A stretch of 64,000 nt of DNA. Origin: Dehalococcoides mccartyi. GTDB lineage: Bacteria; Chloroflexota; Dehalococcoidia; GIF9; DYGU01. The position numbers and the translations under genes are program-made. Below are positions 51,640-60,852 of the stretch, in pieces. The stretch is taken from contig DYGU01000001.1 in assembly GCA_020724525.1 (NCBI GenBank), positions 1-64,000 of the forward strand. The letters are read 5' to 3'. Position 1 is the first letter of the stretch, and each line of letters starts with the position of its first letter. The notes below the pieces were generated by a model. The model saw only the letters and a program-made list of their open reading frames with translations, did no database searches and was not told the DNA's origin.

Positions 51640-53637
51640 TTAAGTAGTTACCACCAAAAATAATGGGGCAAAAATAACTCCCATTTTACCAACTACTTTT
51701 ATCAGAATGTTAAGGGAGGGACCGGCAGTGTCCTTAAACGGGTCGCCGACGGTATCACCAATTACGGCTGATTTATGAGCTTCGCTGCCTTTGCCACCAA
51801 AGTGTCCGGCTTCAATATACTTTTTGGCGTTGTCCCAGGCACCACCGGCATTAGCCATCATTATTGCCACTAAAAAGCCGGTAAACAGAGTTCCAGCCAG
51901 TATACCAGCCACAGCCTCTGGACCTAAGAGCAGCCCGGTAGCAAGCGGGATGACAATTACCAGGGCACTAGGAAGGAGCATTCGGGAAAGGGCGCCGCGA
52001 GTGGTCAGGTCAACACAGGCTACATAATCAGGCAAGGTTTTGCCATCCCTTAGCCCTGGGATTTCCTGCCATTGTCTTCGGACTTCTTCAACTACAACAA
52101 AGGCACCTCTACCTACCGCTCTAAGAGATAAGGCGCAAAAGAGAAAGGCAAGCATAGCACCGACCATAAGACCAACAATCACCTCTACATCCATAAGGTT
52201 AGCCACTTTAATTTTAGCCACTTCAAAATAGGTAGCCAGCCAGGCTAAAGCAGCTAAAGCTGCTGAAGAAATAGCAAAACCTTTACCGATAGCTGCTGTG
52301 GTATTACCTACGGCATCTAAAGCCTCCACGCGCTCTCTAACTTCCTTGCCCAGTCCAGCCATTTCAGCTATGCCTGCGGAATTGTCAGCTATGGGACCGT
52401 AACAATCGGAAGCTAAGGTCATGCCTAAGATGACCAGCATACCTACGGAAGCAACAGCTATTCCGAAAAGGCCAGCAGAATAGTAAGAAATTAGGGTAGC
52501 AGCACAGATAGCTAATATGGGCAGTACTGTACTCAACATGCCTACTGAAATCCCCTCAATTATAGTAATGCCGGTACCACTCTGAGCCGCTTTAGCTATG
52601 CCTAAAGTTGGTCTTCGTTCTGAAGTCGTAAAATATTCACTAACCCAGCTAACTACAAAACCACAGCCTAACCCCGCAATCATAGCTACGAAAACTCCAA
52701 TCTCGCCGGGTAAGAAACGGTTAATAACGAAGTAACCCAGAACTACTATAGCCAGGCAGCTTATGTATGAGCCTCGGTTCATAACTGCCCGGGCATGGGA
52801 TGTTTGCTGCTCAAAGCTTCCCTTGACCTCACGGGGTCTCACCGAAAGGATGCCAATTATGGAAGCAATGATACCAGCAGCTCCAATGAGCAAAGGTAAA
52901 ACAAAACCCGACTCTTTGTAGACTACAAAGCCCAGGACCATAGCCGCAACAATAGCTGAAACATAAGACTCAAAGAGGTCAGACCCCATACCAGCAATAT
53001 CACCAACATTATCACCAACCTGATCAGCAATTACCGCCGGGTTTCTCGGGTCATCTTCCGGGATTCCAGCTTCTACTTTACCTACCAAATCAGCGCCAAC
53101 ATCAGCACTCTTGGTATAAATACCGCCGCCGACTCTCAAGAATAGGGCTACCAATGAAGAACCAAAGGCGTAAGCCAACCATACCTTGGGATTCGAGAAA
53201 AGAATAACGGTAATGACAAGTCCGATTATCCCTAAGCCAACGACAGACAGTCCCATTACAGCTCCTGCCGAAAAGGAAATCTTCAGTGCTCTGGCATAGC
53301 TGCCAACTGCAGCCTGGGCGGTCCTGCCATTAGCCCGGGTAGCAATGTTCATCCCCATGTATCCAGCTAAAGACGAGACAATGGTGCCGATAATATAGGC
53401 TACGGCACTGGCAGGACTTTTCAGGGCAAAGAAAAGGGCTATCGCCATAATTACTGTCACCCAAACCAAGGCGAGGAACTCGCGGCGGAGAAAAGCCATA
53501 GCCCCCTGGCGAATAGCCCGAGAAAGCTCCTTTGCTCTTTCACTACCTTCATCTTGCCTTAGAATAGTAGAGGATAAGTAACCAACAAAACTGAGACAGA
53601 GGAGTCCAATTACGAGGCTAACTATCAGCCAGAGCAT
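51640..53637 (-). CDS. hppA: Membrane-bound ion-translocating pyrophosphatase
   Basis: Couples PPi hydrolysis to H+ or Na+ pumping. The 665-residue protein has about 16 membrane spans and the PPi site DVGADLVGKVEAGIPEDDPR followed by DQVGDNVGD. Further motifs are SDCYGPIADNSAGIAEMAGL and DTVGDPFKDTAGPSLNILIK. GNTTAAIGKGFAI has Ala at the position where K+-independent enzymes carry Lys, so it should be K+-dependent. K+-dependent enzymes include both Na+ and H+ pumps; the ion cannot be fixed by eye. It leads the decarboxylase/TRAP cluster and has its own promoter. Confidence 0.95.
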   Translation of the reverse strand: MLWLIVSLVIGLLCLSFVGYLSSTILRQDEGSERAKELSRAIRQGAMAFLRREFLALVWVTVIMAIALFFALKSPASAVAYIIGTIVSSLAGYMGMNIATRANGRTAQAAVGSYARALKISFSAGAVMGLSVVGLGIIGLVITVILFSNPKVWLAYAFGSSLVALFLRVGGGIYTKSADVGADLVGKVEAGIPEDDPRNPAVIADQVGDNVGDIAGMGSDLFESYVSAIVAAMVLGFVVYKESGFVLPLLIGAAGIIASIIGILSVRPREVKGSFEQQTSHARAVMNRGSYISCLAIVVLGYFVINRFLPGEIGVFVAMIAGLGCGFVVSWVSEYFTTSERRPTLGIAKAAQSGTGITIIEGISVGMLSTVLPILAICAATLISYYSAGLFGIAVASVGMLVILGMTLASDCYGPIADNSAGIAEMAGLGKEVRERVEALDAVGNTTAAIGKGFAISSAALAALAWLATYFEVAKIKVANLMDVEVIVGLMVGAMLAFLFCALSLRAVGRGAFVVVEEVRRQWQEIPGLRDGKTLPDYVACVDLTTRGALSRMLLPSALVIVIPLATGLLLGPEAVAGILAGTLFTGFLVAIMMANAGGAWDNAKKYIEAGHFGGKGSEAHKSAVIGDTVGDPFKDTAGPSLNILIKVVGKMGVIFAPLFLVVTT

Positions 53638-53670
53638 TTAGATTTCCGTAGCATTTTAGACACCGAGGGA

Positions 53671-53699
53671 ATTATAATCAAATGATTAGGATTGAGCAA
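53671..53699 (-). promoter_or_regulatory. hppA promoter
   Basis: Minus strand TTGCTC (53694-53699), 17-base spacer, perfect TATAAT (53671-53676), about 34 bases before the hppA ATG. Confidence 0.7.
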
Positions 53700-53734
53700 T
53701 AGCCAAAACACCTAACGCATTTGTTAATGACAAA

Positions 53735-53763
53735 TTGCCTGCTGTGCCACAGTATGGTATAAA
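53735..53763 (+). promoter_or_regulatory. Promoter of the second PaREP1-like gene
   Basis: TTGCCT (53735-53740), 17-base spacer, TATAAA (53758-53763), divergent from the hppA promoter. The leader is about 50 bases. Confidence 0.5.
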
Positions 53764-53820
53764 GAGAGGTGACCTGGAAAGGAACTCGAAAATTTAAATA
53801 CCCGAGGAAGTATAGCGATA

Positions 53821-54177
53821 ATGGATATTGAAAGGTTCTTGGCTGAAAGCAAAGAATATATTGCTAAGGGTGATGCAGTCCAAGCAAGCGAAAAGCTTTA
53901 TAAAGTGGTGGAAGAATGCCTAAAGATCCTTGCCGAAAGATACAAAATAACTGAGTACGAGAAAGCAGAAAAAGAGGGAAGGTGGAGAAGTTATCTTTTA
54001 GCTCAGGCGGCAGGCCGACTGGCAGACAAGTTAAATAGAAAAGAAATAGAGGATGCCTGGGGGAGAGCCTTTAACATCCATGTTTGGGGTTTTCACGAGG
54101 GGAAATTTGGTGTTGCGGAGGTGGAGCGGAATATCCCTTTTGTCGAACAGCTTGTTGATTTTGTAAGGAGCATTTGA
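53821..54177 (+). CDS. PaREP1-like small helical protein (copy 2)
   Basis: 118 residues, the same length as the protein at 8204-8560. It shares the N-terminal layout YIAKGDAVQASEKLYKVVEECLKILAE and differs elsewhere (WRSYLLAQAAGRLADKL, AFNIHVWGFHEGKFG). PaREP1-type family by pattern; function unknown. It stands alone between hppA (divergent) and the tRNA-Ser pair. Confidence 0.7.
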   Translation: MDIERFLAESKEYIAKGDAVQASEKLYKVVEECLKILAERYKITEYEKAEKEGRWRSYLLAQAAGRLADKLNRKEIEDAWGRAFNIHVWGFHEGKFGVAEVERNIPFVEQLVDFVRSI

Positions 54178-54254
54178 GTAGGCTCTTTGGCTTCACCCAG
54201 GATAAGAGAGAAAGGCCTCAAGGACAGGGGACAAATTGATATAGTTGTTGGTTA

Positions 54255-54345
<91 letters not shown>

Positions 54346-54351
54346 CTCAAA

Positions 54352-54440
<89 letters not shown>

Positions 54441-54503
54441 AATCCTTTTTCATTCTCAGTCTTTATCCTTTTTTATTAGCTGTGCTAAAATGGCTCGGCT
54501 TTT

Positions 54504-55598
54504 ATGACGAAGACAAGCGAACTAAAATATTGGGTAAGTTTCTCCCGAATACCTGGCATCGGAAGGGTAAAATTCTCTCAGCTTAAGGAATATTTTGGTA
54601 ACTTAGAATACGCCTGGAAAGCTTCGCAGGGAGAACTGAAACAAGCCGGGCTTGATTTAAAAACAGCCCAGGCGATTGTGACCTTGCGGTCACGAATCTC
54701 TCCCGATGCCGAAATGGAAAAATTAGAGCGTTTCCAGGTAAAAGTGCTTCCGTATGATGTCCCAGCTTATCCTCAAAGACTCAAGGAGATTTATGATTAC
54801 CCCCCGGTGCTTTATGTTCGGGGTGAACTTTTGCCAGAGGATGAATGTTGCCTGACTGTAGTTGGTACTCGGCGAGCCAGTGTTTATGGTCGCCAAGTAA
54901 CTGAGGAAATTGTAGCCGATTTAGCCCGAAATGGGGTTACTATTATCAGCGGTTTAGCCCGAGGTATTGATTCTATAGCTCATCGGGTAGCTCTTGAAGC
55001 TCGTGGCAGGACAATCGCTATTTTTGCCTGTGGGTTAGATATTGTCTACCCTGCTGAAAATGCTAAACTAGCCCGTGAAATTATAGAGCATGGAGCTTTA
55101 GTCAGTGAATACCCCTTAGGGACAAAACCTAAGGCTGATAATTTCCCGCGGCGCAATCGAATTATGAGTGGTCTGAGTTTGGGAGTATTAGTGATAGAAG
55201 CTGGTGAGAGCAGTGGAGCTCTGATAACCATCAGTCATGCCCTGGAGCAGAATCGGGAGGTTTTTGCCGTTCCTGGAAGCATACTATCCCCGAATAGCCG
55301 AGGAACTAACCGCCTTATCCAGGAAGGGGCTAAATTAGTAATGAGTTGTGCTGATATACTTCAAGAACTGAACTTGAGTGTGGTAGCTCAGCAATTAGAG
55401 ATGAAAGAACTTGTCTCAGTAAATGAAACTGAGTCTCGCTTGCTGAAAGAGTTAACTACTGAACCAATACATATAGACGAAGTCTGCCGCCGAAGTGGTC
55501 TGCCAATGGCTACCGTGAGCAGCACTTTGGCTATAATGGAAATTAAAGGGATGGTAAAGCAGGTTGGGGGTATGAATTACGTGCTGGCGCGGAAGTGA
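54504..55598 (+). CDS. dprA: DNA processing protein DprA
   Basis: Loads RecA on incoming single-stranded DNA in transformation. The 364 residues have an N-terminal helix-hairpin-helix/SAM-like part, the Rossmann-like core (LTVVGTRRASVYGRQV, ISGLARGIDSIAH, DNFPRRNRIMSGLS, SSGALITISHALEQNREVFAVPGS) and a C-terminal winged-helix DML1 domain (HIDEVCRRSGLPMATVSSTL). It is followed 6 bases later by topA, a common bacterial order. Confidence 0.94.
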   Translation: MTKTSELKYWVSFSRIPGIGRVKFSQLKEYFGNLEYAWKASQGELKQAGLDLKTAQAIVTLRSRISPDAEMEKLERFQVKVLPYDVPAYPQRLKEIYDYPPVLYVRGELLPEDECCLTVVGTRRASVYGRQVTEEIVADLARNGVTIISGLARGIDSIAHRVALEARGRTIAIFACGLDIVYPAENAKLAREIIEHGALVSEYPLGTKPKADNFPRRNRIMSGLSLGVLVIEAGESSGALITISHALEQNREVFAVPGSILSPNSRGTNRLIQEGAKLVMSCADILQELNLSVVAQQLEMKELVSVNETESRLLKELTTEPIHIDEVCRRSGLPMATVSSTLAIMEIKGMVKQVGGMNYVLARK

Positions 55599-55604
55599 AA
55601 AAGT

Positions 55605-57734
55605 ATGACAGCCAAACTGGTTATCGTGGAGTCCCCGGCTAAAGCCCAGACACTGAAAGAAATTTTAGGGGATGGCTATATAGTCAAAGCCTCTTTAGGA
55701 CATATTCGAGACTTACCTAAAAAGGGTTTAGGTATAGACTTAAAGGATTTCACCCCTAAATATGTTGTTTTAGCCCAAAAAAAGAAGGTAATTCGGGAAA
55801 TCAAGGAAGCAGCTAATGCTGCTGCCGCCATTTACTTAGCTACTGATCCCGACCGGGAAGGTGAAGCCATTTCGTGGCACTTAGTTCAGGCAGCCAAGTT
55901 AACTAAAGACAAAATACCCCTTCGTCGGGCTGTCTTTCACGAAGTGACCAGGAAAGCAGTTAAACAAGCTCTGCTTAACCCGAGGGGCATTGACATGTAT
56001 CTGGTTAATGCTCAACAAGCCCGACGCCTTCTTGACCGCCTGGTGGGCTATAAGCTAAGTCCACTATTGTGGCGGAAGGTTCAGCGAGGACTCTCTGCCG
56101 GTAGGGTCCAGTCAGCAGCAGTAAAAATTGTGGTCGACCGCGAACAGGAGATTAAAAAATTTGTCCCTGTGGAGTACTGGACTATTGAAGTTGAACTAAC
56201 CAGAGCCTTGTCAACTCCGGAAATGAGCTTTAAAGCCTTGCTTGTCAGTTTAACCAATGGCACTAAAATAGATATCCCCAGCAGGTATGAAGCCGAAAAG
56301 ATTGCTACTGAGCTAAAAACTGCTACTTACGCAGTCATAGAAGTCCAAACCCGGGACGTAGTTCGGCAGCCAGCCTCCCCTTTTATTACCAGCACTTTGC
56401 AGCAAGAAGCCTGGAGAAAATTGCGCTTCAGTGCTGAAAAGACCATGGTTATTGCCCAGCAGCTTTATGAAGGTCTGTCTATTGGTGATGAGGGGTTAGT
56501 AGGACTCATTACCTATATGCGTACCGATTCTACTCACGTAGCCACCAGTGCCGTGACTGAAATGAGAGACTTCATTAGCCAGCGGTATGGCATTGATTTC
56601 TTGCCTCGCCAGCCGCGTACTTTTGCTAAGAAAGGAAAATGGACCCAAGAAGCGCATGAGGCAATCCGTCCGACGAAAGTTTATCGGGAACCATCCCAGC
56701 TTGTGCCTTACTTAAAGCCTGAGCAACTTCAACTTTATGAGCTTATCTGGAAGCGGGCAATAGCCAGCCAGATGTTAGCGGCTGTTTTCGACACCACAAC
56801 AGTTAATATAGAGGCAGAGTACCTAACCTCGGAAAAGGCGTATTGGCTCCGAGCCACCAGCTCTACCCTGAAATTACCAGGGTTCATGATTCTTTATAGC
56901 GAAAGCAAAGACGAAGCTGAAGATGAAATACCAGCCGGATTACTGCCTAAATTGGAAAAGGGAGACCATTTAGACCTTTTGAATGTTTTTCTAAAACAGC
57001 ATTTTACCCAACCCCCACCTCGCTATACAGAAGCAACTTTAATCAAAGCTCTGGAGCAAAAGGGTATCGGACGCCCCAGCACTTATGCCCCTATTTTAGC
57101 TACCATCCAGGAAAGGGGTTATGTCCATAAGGAATATGGCAGGTTCTATGCCGATGAGTTAGGCTTCGTGGTCACCAAGTTCTTAACCAAACATTTCCCT
57201 AAAATTATTGACTTGAATTTTACAGCTCAAATGGAGTCAGACCTGGATAATATAGCCCGAGGTAAGCAAGAATGGGTACCTGTGCTACAACATTTTTATA
57301 CTTCCTTCGAAAAAGACCTGCGCAAAGCCTTTGTTGGGATGGCTAAGGTCTCTATTGACCAGCCAACTACTGAGGCCTGCCCGGATTGTCATCAACCTAT
57401 GGTGATAAAACAGGGACGCTATGGTAAGTTTTTAGCTTGCAGCAATTATCCAAAATGTAAGCGGACAACATCCTTCTTGATCAAAACTGGTGTTTCCTGC
57501 CCCGAGTGTGGAGAAGAAATAGTAGAACGAATAAATCGGAAAAAGCGTGTTTTTTATGGCTGCAGTGCTTTCCCAAAATGTCAGTTTGCTATCAGTCTAA
57601 GACCTTCCCCTGAGCCCTGTCTTCAATGTGGCAAGCTCCTCGTTTATTATCGAAAAGGCTGGCTAAAATGTCTGGAGTGTGGATACAAAAGAAGAATTGA
57701 ATTGTGCCAGACGGAAGAAGAGAGCACTCAATGA
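55605..57734 (+). CDS. topA: DNA topoisomerase I
   Basis: Type IA topoisomerase relaxing negative supercoils. 709 residues: TOPRIM (LVIVESPAKAQTLKEIL, ATDPDREGEAISWHL), catalytic tyrosine in GLITYMRTDSTHVA, and three C-terminal zinc fingers (CPDCHQPM, CPECGEEI and CLQCGKLL, each with a second CxxxxxxxC or CxxC pair). The stop overlaps the next start as ATGA. Confidence 0.96.
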   Translation: MTAKLVIVESPAKAQTLKEILGDGYIVKASLGHIRDLPKKGLGIDLKDFTPKYVVLAQKKKVIREIKEAANAAAAIYLATDPDREGEAISWHLVQAAKLTKDKIPLRRAVFHEVTRKAVKQALLNPRGIDMYLVNAQQARRLLDRLVGYKLSPLLWRKVQRGLSAGRVQSAAVKIVVDREQEIKKFVPVEYWTIEVELTRALSTPEMSFKALLVSLTNGTKIDIPSRYEAEKIATELKTATYAVIEVQTRDVVRQPASPFITSTLQQEAWRKLRFSAEKTMVIAQQLYEGLSIGDEGLVGLITYMRTDSTHVATSAVTEMRDFISQRYGIDFLPRQPRTFAKKGKWTQEAHEAIRPTKVYREPSQLVPYLKPEQLQLYELIWKRAIASQMLAAVFDTTTVNIEAEYLTSEKAYWLRATSSTLKLPGFMILYSESKDEAEDEIPAGLLPKLEKGDHLDLLNVFLKQHFTQPPPRYTEATLIKALEQKGIGRPSTYAPILATIQERGYVHKEYGRFYADELGFVVTKFLTKHFPKIIDLNFTAQMESDLDNIARGKQEWVPVLQHFYTSFEKDLRKAFVGMAKVSIDQPTTEACPDCHQPMVIKQGRYGKFLACSNYPKCKRTTSFLIKTGVSCPECGEEIVERINRKKRVFYGCSAFPKCQFAISLRPSPEPCLQCGKLLVYYRKGWLKCLECGYKRRIELCQTEEESTQ

Positions 57735-58828
57735 AACGATTACAGCAGTTACGTTCCAGACTGGAAGAGAAAGAATTAGATGCCGTTCTGGTCGCCCGGT
57801 TGGAAAATATTCGTTATCTTTCTGGTTTTACTGGTTCCACAGGCTGGTTGCTGATTACTCATAATAAGGCTCTCTTAGCTGTAGACTTCCGTTATCAGGA
57901 ACAGACAAAAGGAGAAACTACAGGCTTCGAAATTGTTCAGATTAAAGGCGATGTCCCAGTCTGGCTCCCCGGGATAATTTCTGACCTGAATGTAAAGCGG
58001 ATAGGTTTTGAGGCTGACTATCTCCCCTTTGCTGTCTATCAGCAATTGGTCCAAGCAATAAAGAAAAATCAATCTAAATCTCAATTTGTGGCTACTTCTG
58101 GTTTGGTAGAATCTCTGCGAACTATAAAAGAACCGGAGGAGCTGGAGTTTATTCTCAAGGCTGCTAAGCTGACTGAGGCTGCTTTCAACTATACTCAAAC
58201 CATAATTCGCCCCGGTATAATAGAAAAGGAGTTAGCCTGGGAGTTGGAGAAATTTCTCAGGGAAAATGGTAGCGACAGCCTGCCTTTCGAACTTATCGTA
58301 GCTTCAGGTCCTAATTCGGCTCTGCCCCATGCCAAGCCATCGCAACGGAGTATTCTTGCTAAAGAGCCAATATTGATTGATATCGGTGCTAAAGCTAATG
58401 GCTACTGTAGCGATTTAAGCCGTACTTTATGTTTGGGTAAGCCCGATGAAACTTTTACTACCATTTACCAGGTCGTCTTAGGCGCTCAATTTACGGCTTT
58501 AGCTATGATTGAAGCTAATATGGATGGTAAGACTGCAGACGGTTTAGCCCGGGCAGTTATTGAAGAATCCGGTTATGGGGAGGCTTTTGGTCATGGTCTT
58601 GGGCATGGTATCGGTCTGGCTGCTCATGAACCACCACGATTAGCAGCCGATTCTTTAGATTTGTTACAGGACGGTATGGTTTTTACTATTGAACCGGGAA
58701 TCTACATTCCCGGCTGGGGCGGTGTCAGGATTGAGGATATGGTATTACTGGAAAAAAGTAAGCCGAAAGAAATCACCAAAGCAGTAAAAGGCTTTAGAGA
58801 TATAGTTTTAGGAGGTATCTATGCTTGA
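57731..58828 (+). CDS. Xaa-Pro aminopeptidase-type M24 metallopeptidase
   Basis: 365 residues: a creatinase-like N-domain (MKRLQQLRSRLEEKELDAVL, YLSGFTGSTG) and the pita-bread domain with all five metal ligands: DIGAKANGYCSDLSRT (two Asp), FGHGLGHGIGLAAHEPP (His), MVFTIEPGIYIPGWGGVRIEDMV (two Glu). ATG 57731 overlaps the topA stop and is preferred over 57704. It directly precedes efp, the frequent pepQ/pepP-efp arrangement. Confidence 0.92.
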   Translation: MKRLQQLRSRLEEKELDAVLVARLENIRYLSGFTGSTGWLLITHNKALLAVDFRYQEQTKGETTGFEIVQIKGDVPVWLPGIISDLNVKRIGFEADYLPFAVYQQLVQAIKKNQSKSQFVATSGLVESLRTIKEPEELEFILKAAKLTEAAFNYTQTIIRPGIIEKELAWELEKFLRENGSDSLPFELIVASGPNSALPHAKPSQRSILAKEPILIDIGAKANGYCSDLSRTLCLGKPDETFTTIYQVVLGAQFTALAMIEANMDGKTADGLARAVIEESGYGEAFGHGLGHGIGLAAHEPPRLAADSLDLLQDGMVFTIEPGIYIPGWGGVRIEDMVLLEKSKPKEITKAVKGFRDIVLGGIYA

Positions 58829-59381
58829 TGCTGGAGAATTGAAGAGGGGACTCACTATTGAACTGGATGGTCAGCTATATCAGGTTGTTGACTATCAACA
58901 TATTAAAATGGGCCGGGGGTCAGCACAAGTACGATTAAGACTACGGGACATCCGGGCTGGGCATACTGTGGAACGAGTCTTTCAAGCCAGTGAAAAATTT
59001 AGCCGGGCTTTTCTTGAGTATCGCCCCATGCAGTACCTTTATAATGACGGCAGTTTATATTATTTTATGGACAGTGAGACTTTTGAACAGGTGCCTCTTG
59101 GGGAAAGCCAGCTCGGGGAGGCAGTGAAGTATTTGAAAGAAGAGGTGACCGTTGAAGTCTTAACCCATAAGGGTGAGCCTGTAGGGGTGGTGCTACCCGT
59201 GGCTGTTGAACTTAAAGTGATAGACACCGGACCTGGTTTTAAAGGTGACACCGCTACCGCCGGAAGCAAACCGGCTACCCTGGAGACAGGGCTTGCTCTG
59301 AGAGTACCTTTGTTTATTAACATCGGCGATATTATTAAAGTTGATACCCGTACTGGGGAATATTTAGAAAGAGTAGGGTAA
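58821..59381 (+). CDS. efp: Elongation factor P with arginine at the tip
   Basis: Rescues ribosomes stalled on proline runs. The 186 residues have the three-barrel layout (GLTIELDGQLYQVVDYQHIK; C-terminal ALRVPLFINIGDIIKVDTRTGEY). The loop that reaches the peptidyl-transferase centre reads KMGRGSAQ, with Arg32 where beta-lysylated EF-P has Lys (PGKG). Arg at this place is known from rhamnosylated EF-P and from unmodified forms. It overlaps the peptidase gene by 8 bases. Confidence 0.95.
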   Translation: MLDAGELKRGLTIELDGQLYQVVDYQHIKMGRGSAQVRLRLRDIRAGHTVERVFQASEKFSRAFLEYRPMQYLYNDGSLYYFMDSETFEQVPLGESQLGEAVKYLKEEVTVEVLTHKGEPVGVVLPVAVELKVIDTGPGFKGDTATAGSKPATLETGLALRVPLFINIGDIIKVDTRTGEYLERVG

Positions 59382-59385
59382 AACC

Positions 59386-60033
59386 TTGCTGAAAGCTGAC
59401 CTCCACATTCATACCCTGTACTCCATGGATTGTAATCTTTCCTTGGAACAAATAGTTAACCGTTGTCTTGAAGCAGGAATTAACTGTATTGCTGTAGCCG
59501 ACCATGGAACTATCGCCGGTGCTCTAAAGCTAAAAGAAATTGCCCCCTTTAAAGTTATCGTTGCTGAAGAAGTTTTAACCCCCTTTGGCGAGATTATAGG
59601 ATTTTTTCTTAGCCAGGAGATTCCCAGCCCCCTACCAGCCGAGGAGGTTATAGCTCAGATTAAAGCCCAAGGTGGGCTGGTAGCTCTGCCTCATCCCTTT
59701 GACCAATTGCGTTTATCAGCCCTTAGAAACCAGCTGTTAGACGACCTTTTACCCTATATTGACATTGTTGAGGTTTTTAATGCCCGCAGTCTCTTTCCGG
59801 GGGGCTCGGCTCGAGCTTGGCAGTTTGCGCAACAATATGGTTTGGTTGTCAGTGCCGGAAGTGATGCCCATACTGCCTCAGAAATTGGTAATGCTTATGT
59901 GGAAATGTCAGAATTTCACAGCAAAGAAGATTTTCTCAAGTCTTTAAGTCAAGGTAAGATAATTGGACGCCGGTCAAGCCTAATAGTCCATTTTGCCAGC
60001 ACTTGGGCAAGGATTAAAAAAGCACTATTTTAG
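59386..60033 (+). CDS. PHP-domain phosphoesterase
   Basis: A 215-residue PHP metal-dependent hydrolase. Metal motifs: KADLHIHTLYSMD, CIAVADHGTIAG, LVALPHPFDQ and SAGSDAHTASEIG. It resembles small stand-alone PHP proteins (YciV-like) acting on nucleotide or sugar phosphates; substrate unknown. TTG start 5 bases after the efp stop. First of four unassigned enzymes in one operon (PHP, formyltransferase-like, HAD, PfkB). Confidence 0.85.
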   Translation: MLKADLHIHTLYSMDCNLSLEQIVNRCLEAGINCIAVADHGTIAGALKLKEIAPFKVIVAEEVLTPFGEIIGFFLSQEIPSPLPAEEVIAQIKAQGGLVALPHPFDQLRLSALRNQLLDDLLPYIDIVEVFNARSLFPGGSARAWQFAQQYGLVVSAGSDAHTASEIGNAYVEMSEFHSKEDFLKSLSQGKIIGRRSSLIVHFASTWARIKKALF

Positions 60034-60039
60034 GGACAA

Positions 60040-60852
60040 GTGAATTTGCTGAACATTGGTTGGTTTTCTACTGGCAGAGACAAAGCTGCCAGGCAACTTC
60101 TTCAAGTAGTCCAGAACAAAATCTACCAAGATGAGATTGAAGGGAAGATTATCTTCGTCTTCAGTAATCGGGAACAGGGTGAAGCTAAAGAAAGTGACCT
60201 CTTCTTCAGCTTGGTTCACAGTTATAACATTCCTTTAGTTACCTTTTCTTATCAGAAGTTCAAAACCTTAAGAGGTAAAGAGACTGCCAATTGGCGCCTT
60301 GAGTATGATAGAGAGATAATGAAGCGTTTAAGTCCTTTTACCCCCGACCTCTGTGTATTAGCTGGCTATATGCTCATTGTCGGAGACGAAATGTGCCACA
60401 GGTATAATATGATTAATCTCCATCCGGCAATGCCTGGGGGTCCAACCGGCACCTGGCAAGAAGTAGTCTGGACATTAATAGAGACGAGGGCTCAAAAATC
60501 AGGAGTGATGATGCATCTGGTAACTCCGGAACTGGACAGGGGTCCATTGGTAACCTATTGCACTTACCCAATCAGGGGCGAGCCCTTTGATAAATATTGG
60601 CGAGAGCTAAAAAAATACCCCATTAGCCAGGTAAAAGCGGAGCCAGGTGAGAAAAATACTCTGTTTCAGCTTATTCGCCAGCATGGCTTAGTCAGGGAGT
60701 TTCCCCTCATCGTGGCAACATTAAAGGCTTTCAGTCAGGGCAAGATTAGAATAGAAGCTGGGAGAGTTATCGATGACCAGGGCAAATCGATACCAGGATA
60801 TGACCTTACTCAGGAGATTGACGAGACACTAAGGAGGCAAGGTTGGCGTTGA
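60040..60852 (+). CDS. Formyltransferase-like protein (PurN-related fold)
   Basis: A 270-residue protein starting at GTG behind AGGGA. The formyltransferase core appears as LCVLAGYMLIVGDEMCHRYNMINLHPAMPGG and then MMHLVTPELDRGPLVTYCTYPI: the active-site Asn/His pair (NLHP) and Asp (ELDRGP) are retained. The N-terminus (NIGWFSTGRDKAARQLLQVV) and an extra C-terminal 60 residues differ from PurN. Real GAR transformylase is unlikely given the divergence and context; a related acyl or formyl transfer is possible. Substrate unknown. Confidence 0.72.
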   Translation: MNLLNIGWFSTGRDKAARQLLQVVQNKIYQDEIEGKIIFVFSNREQGEAKESDLFFSLVHSYNIPLVTFSYQKFKTLRGKETANWRLEYDREIMKRLSPFTPDLCVLAGYMLIVGDEMCHRYNMINLHPAMPGGPTGTWQEVVWTLIETRAQKSGVMMHLVTPELDRGPLVTYCTYPIRGEPFDKYWRELKKYPISQVKAEPGEKNTLFQLIRQHGLVREFPLIVATLKAFSQGKIRIEAGRVIDDQGKSIPGYDLTQEIDETLRRQGWR

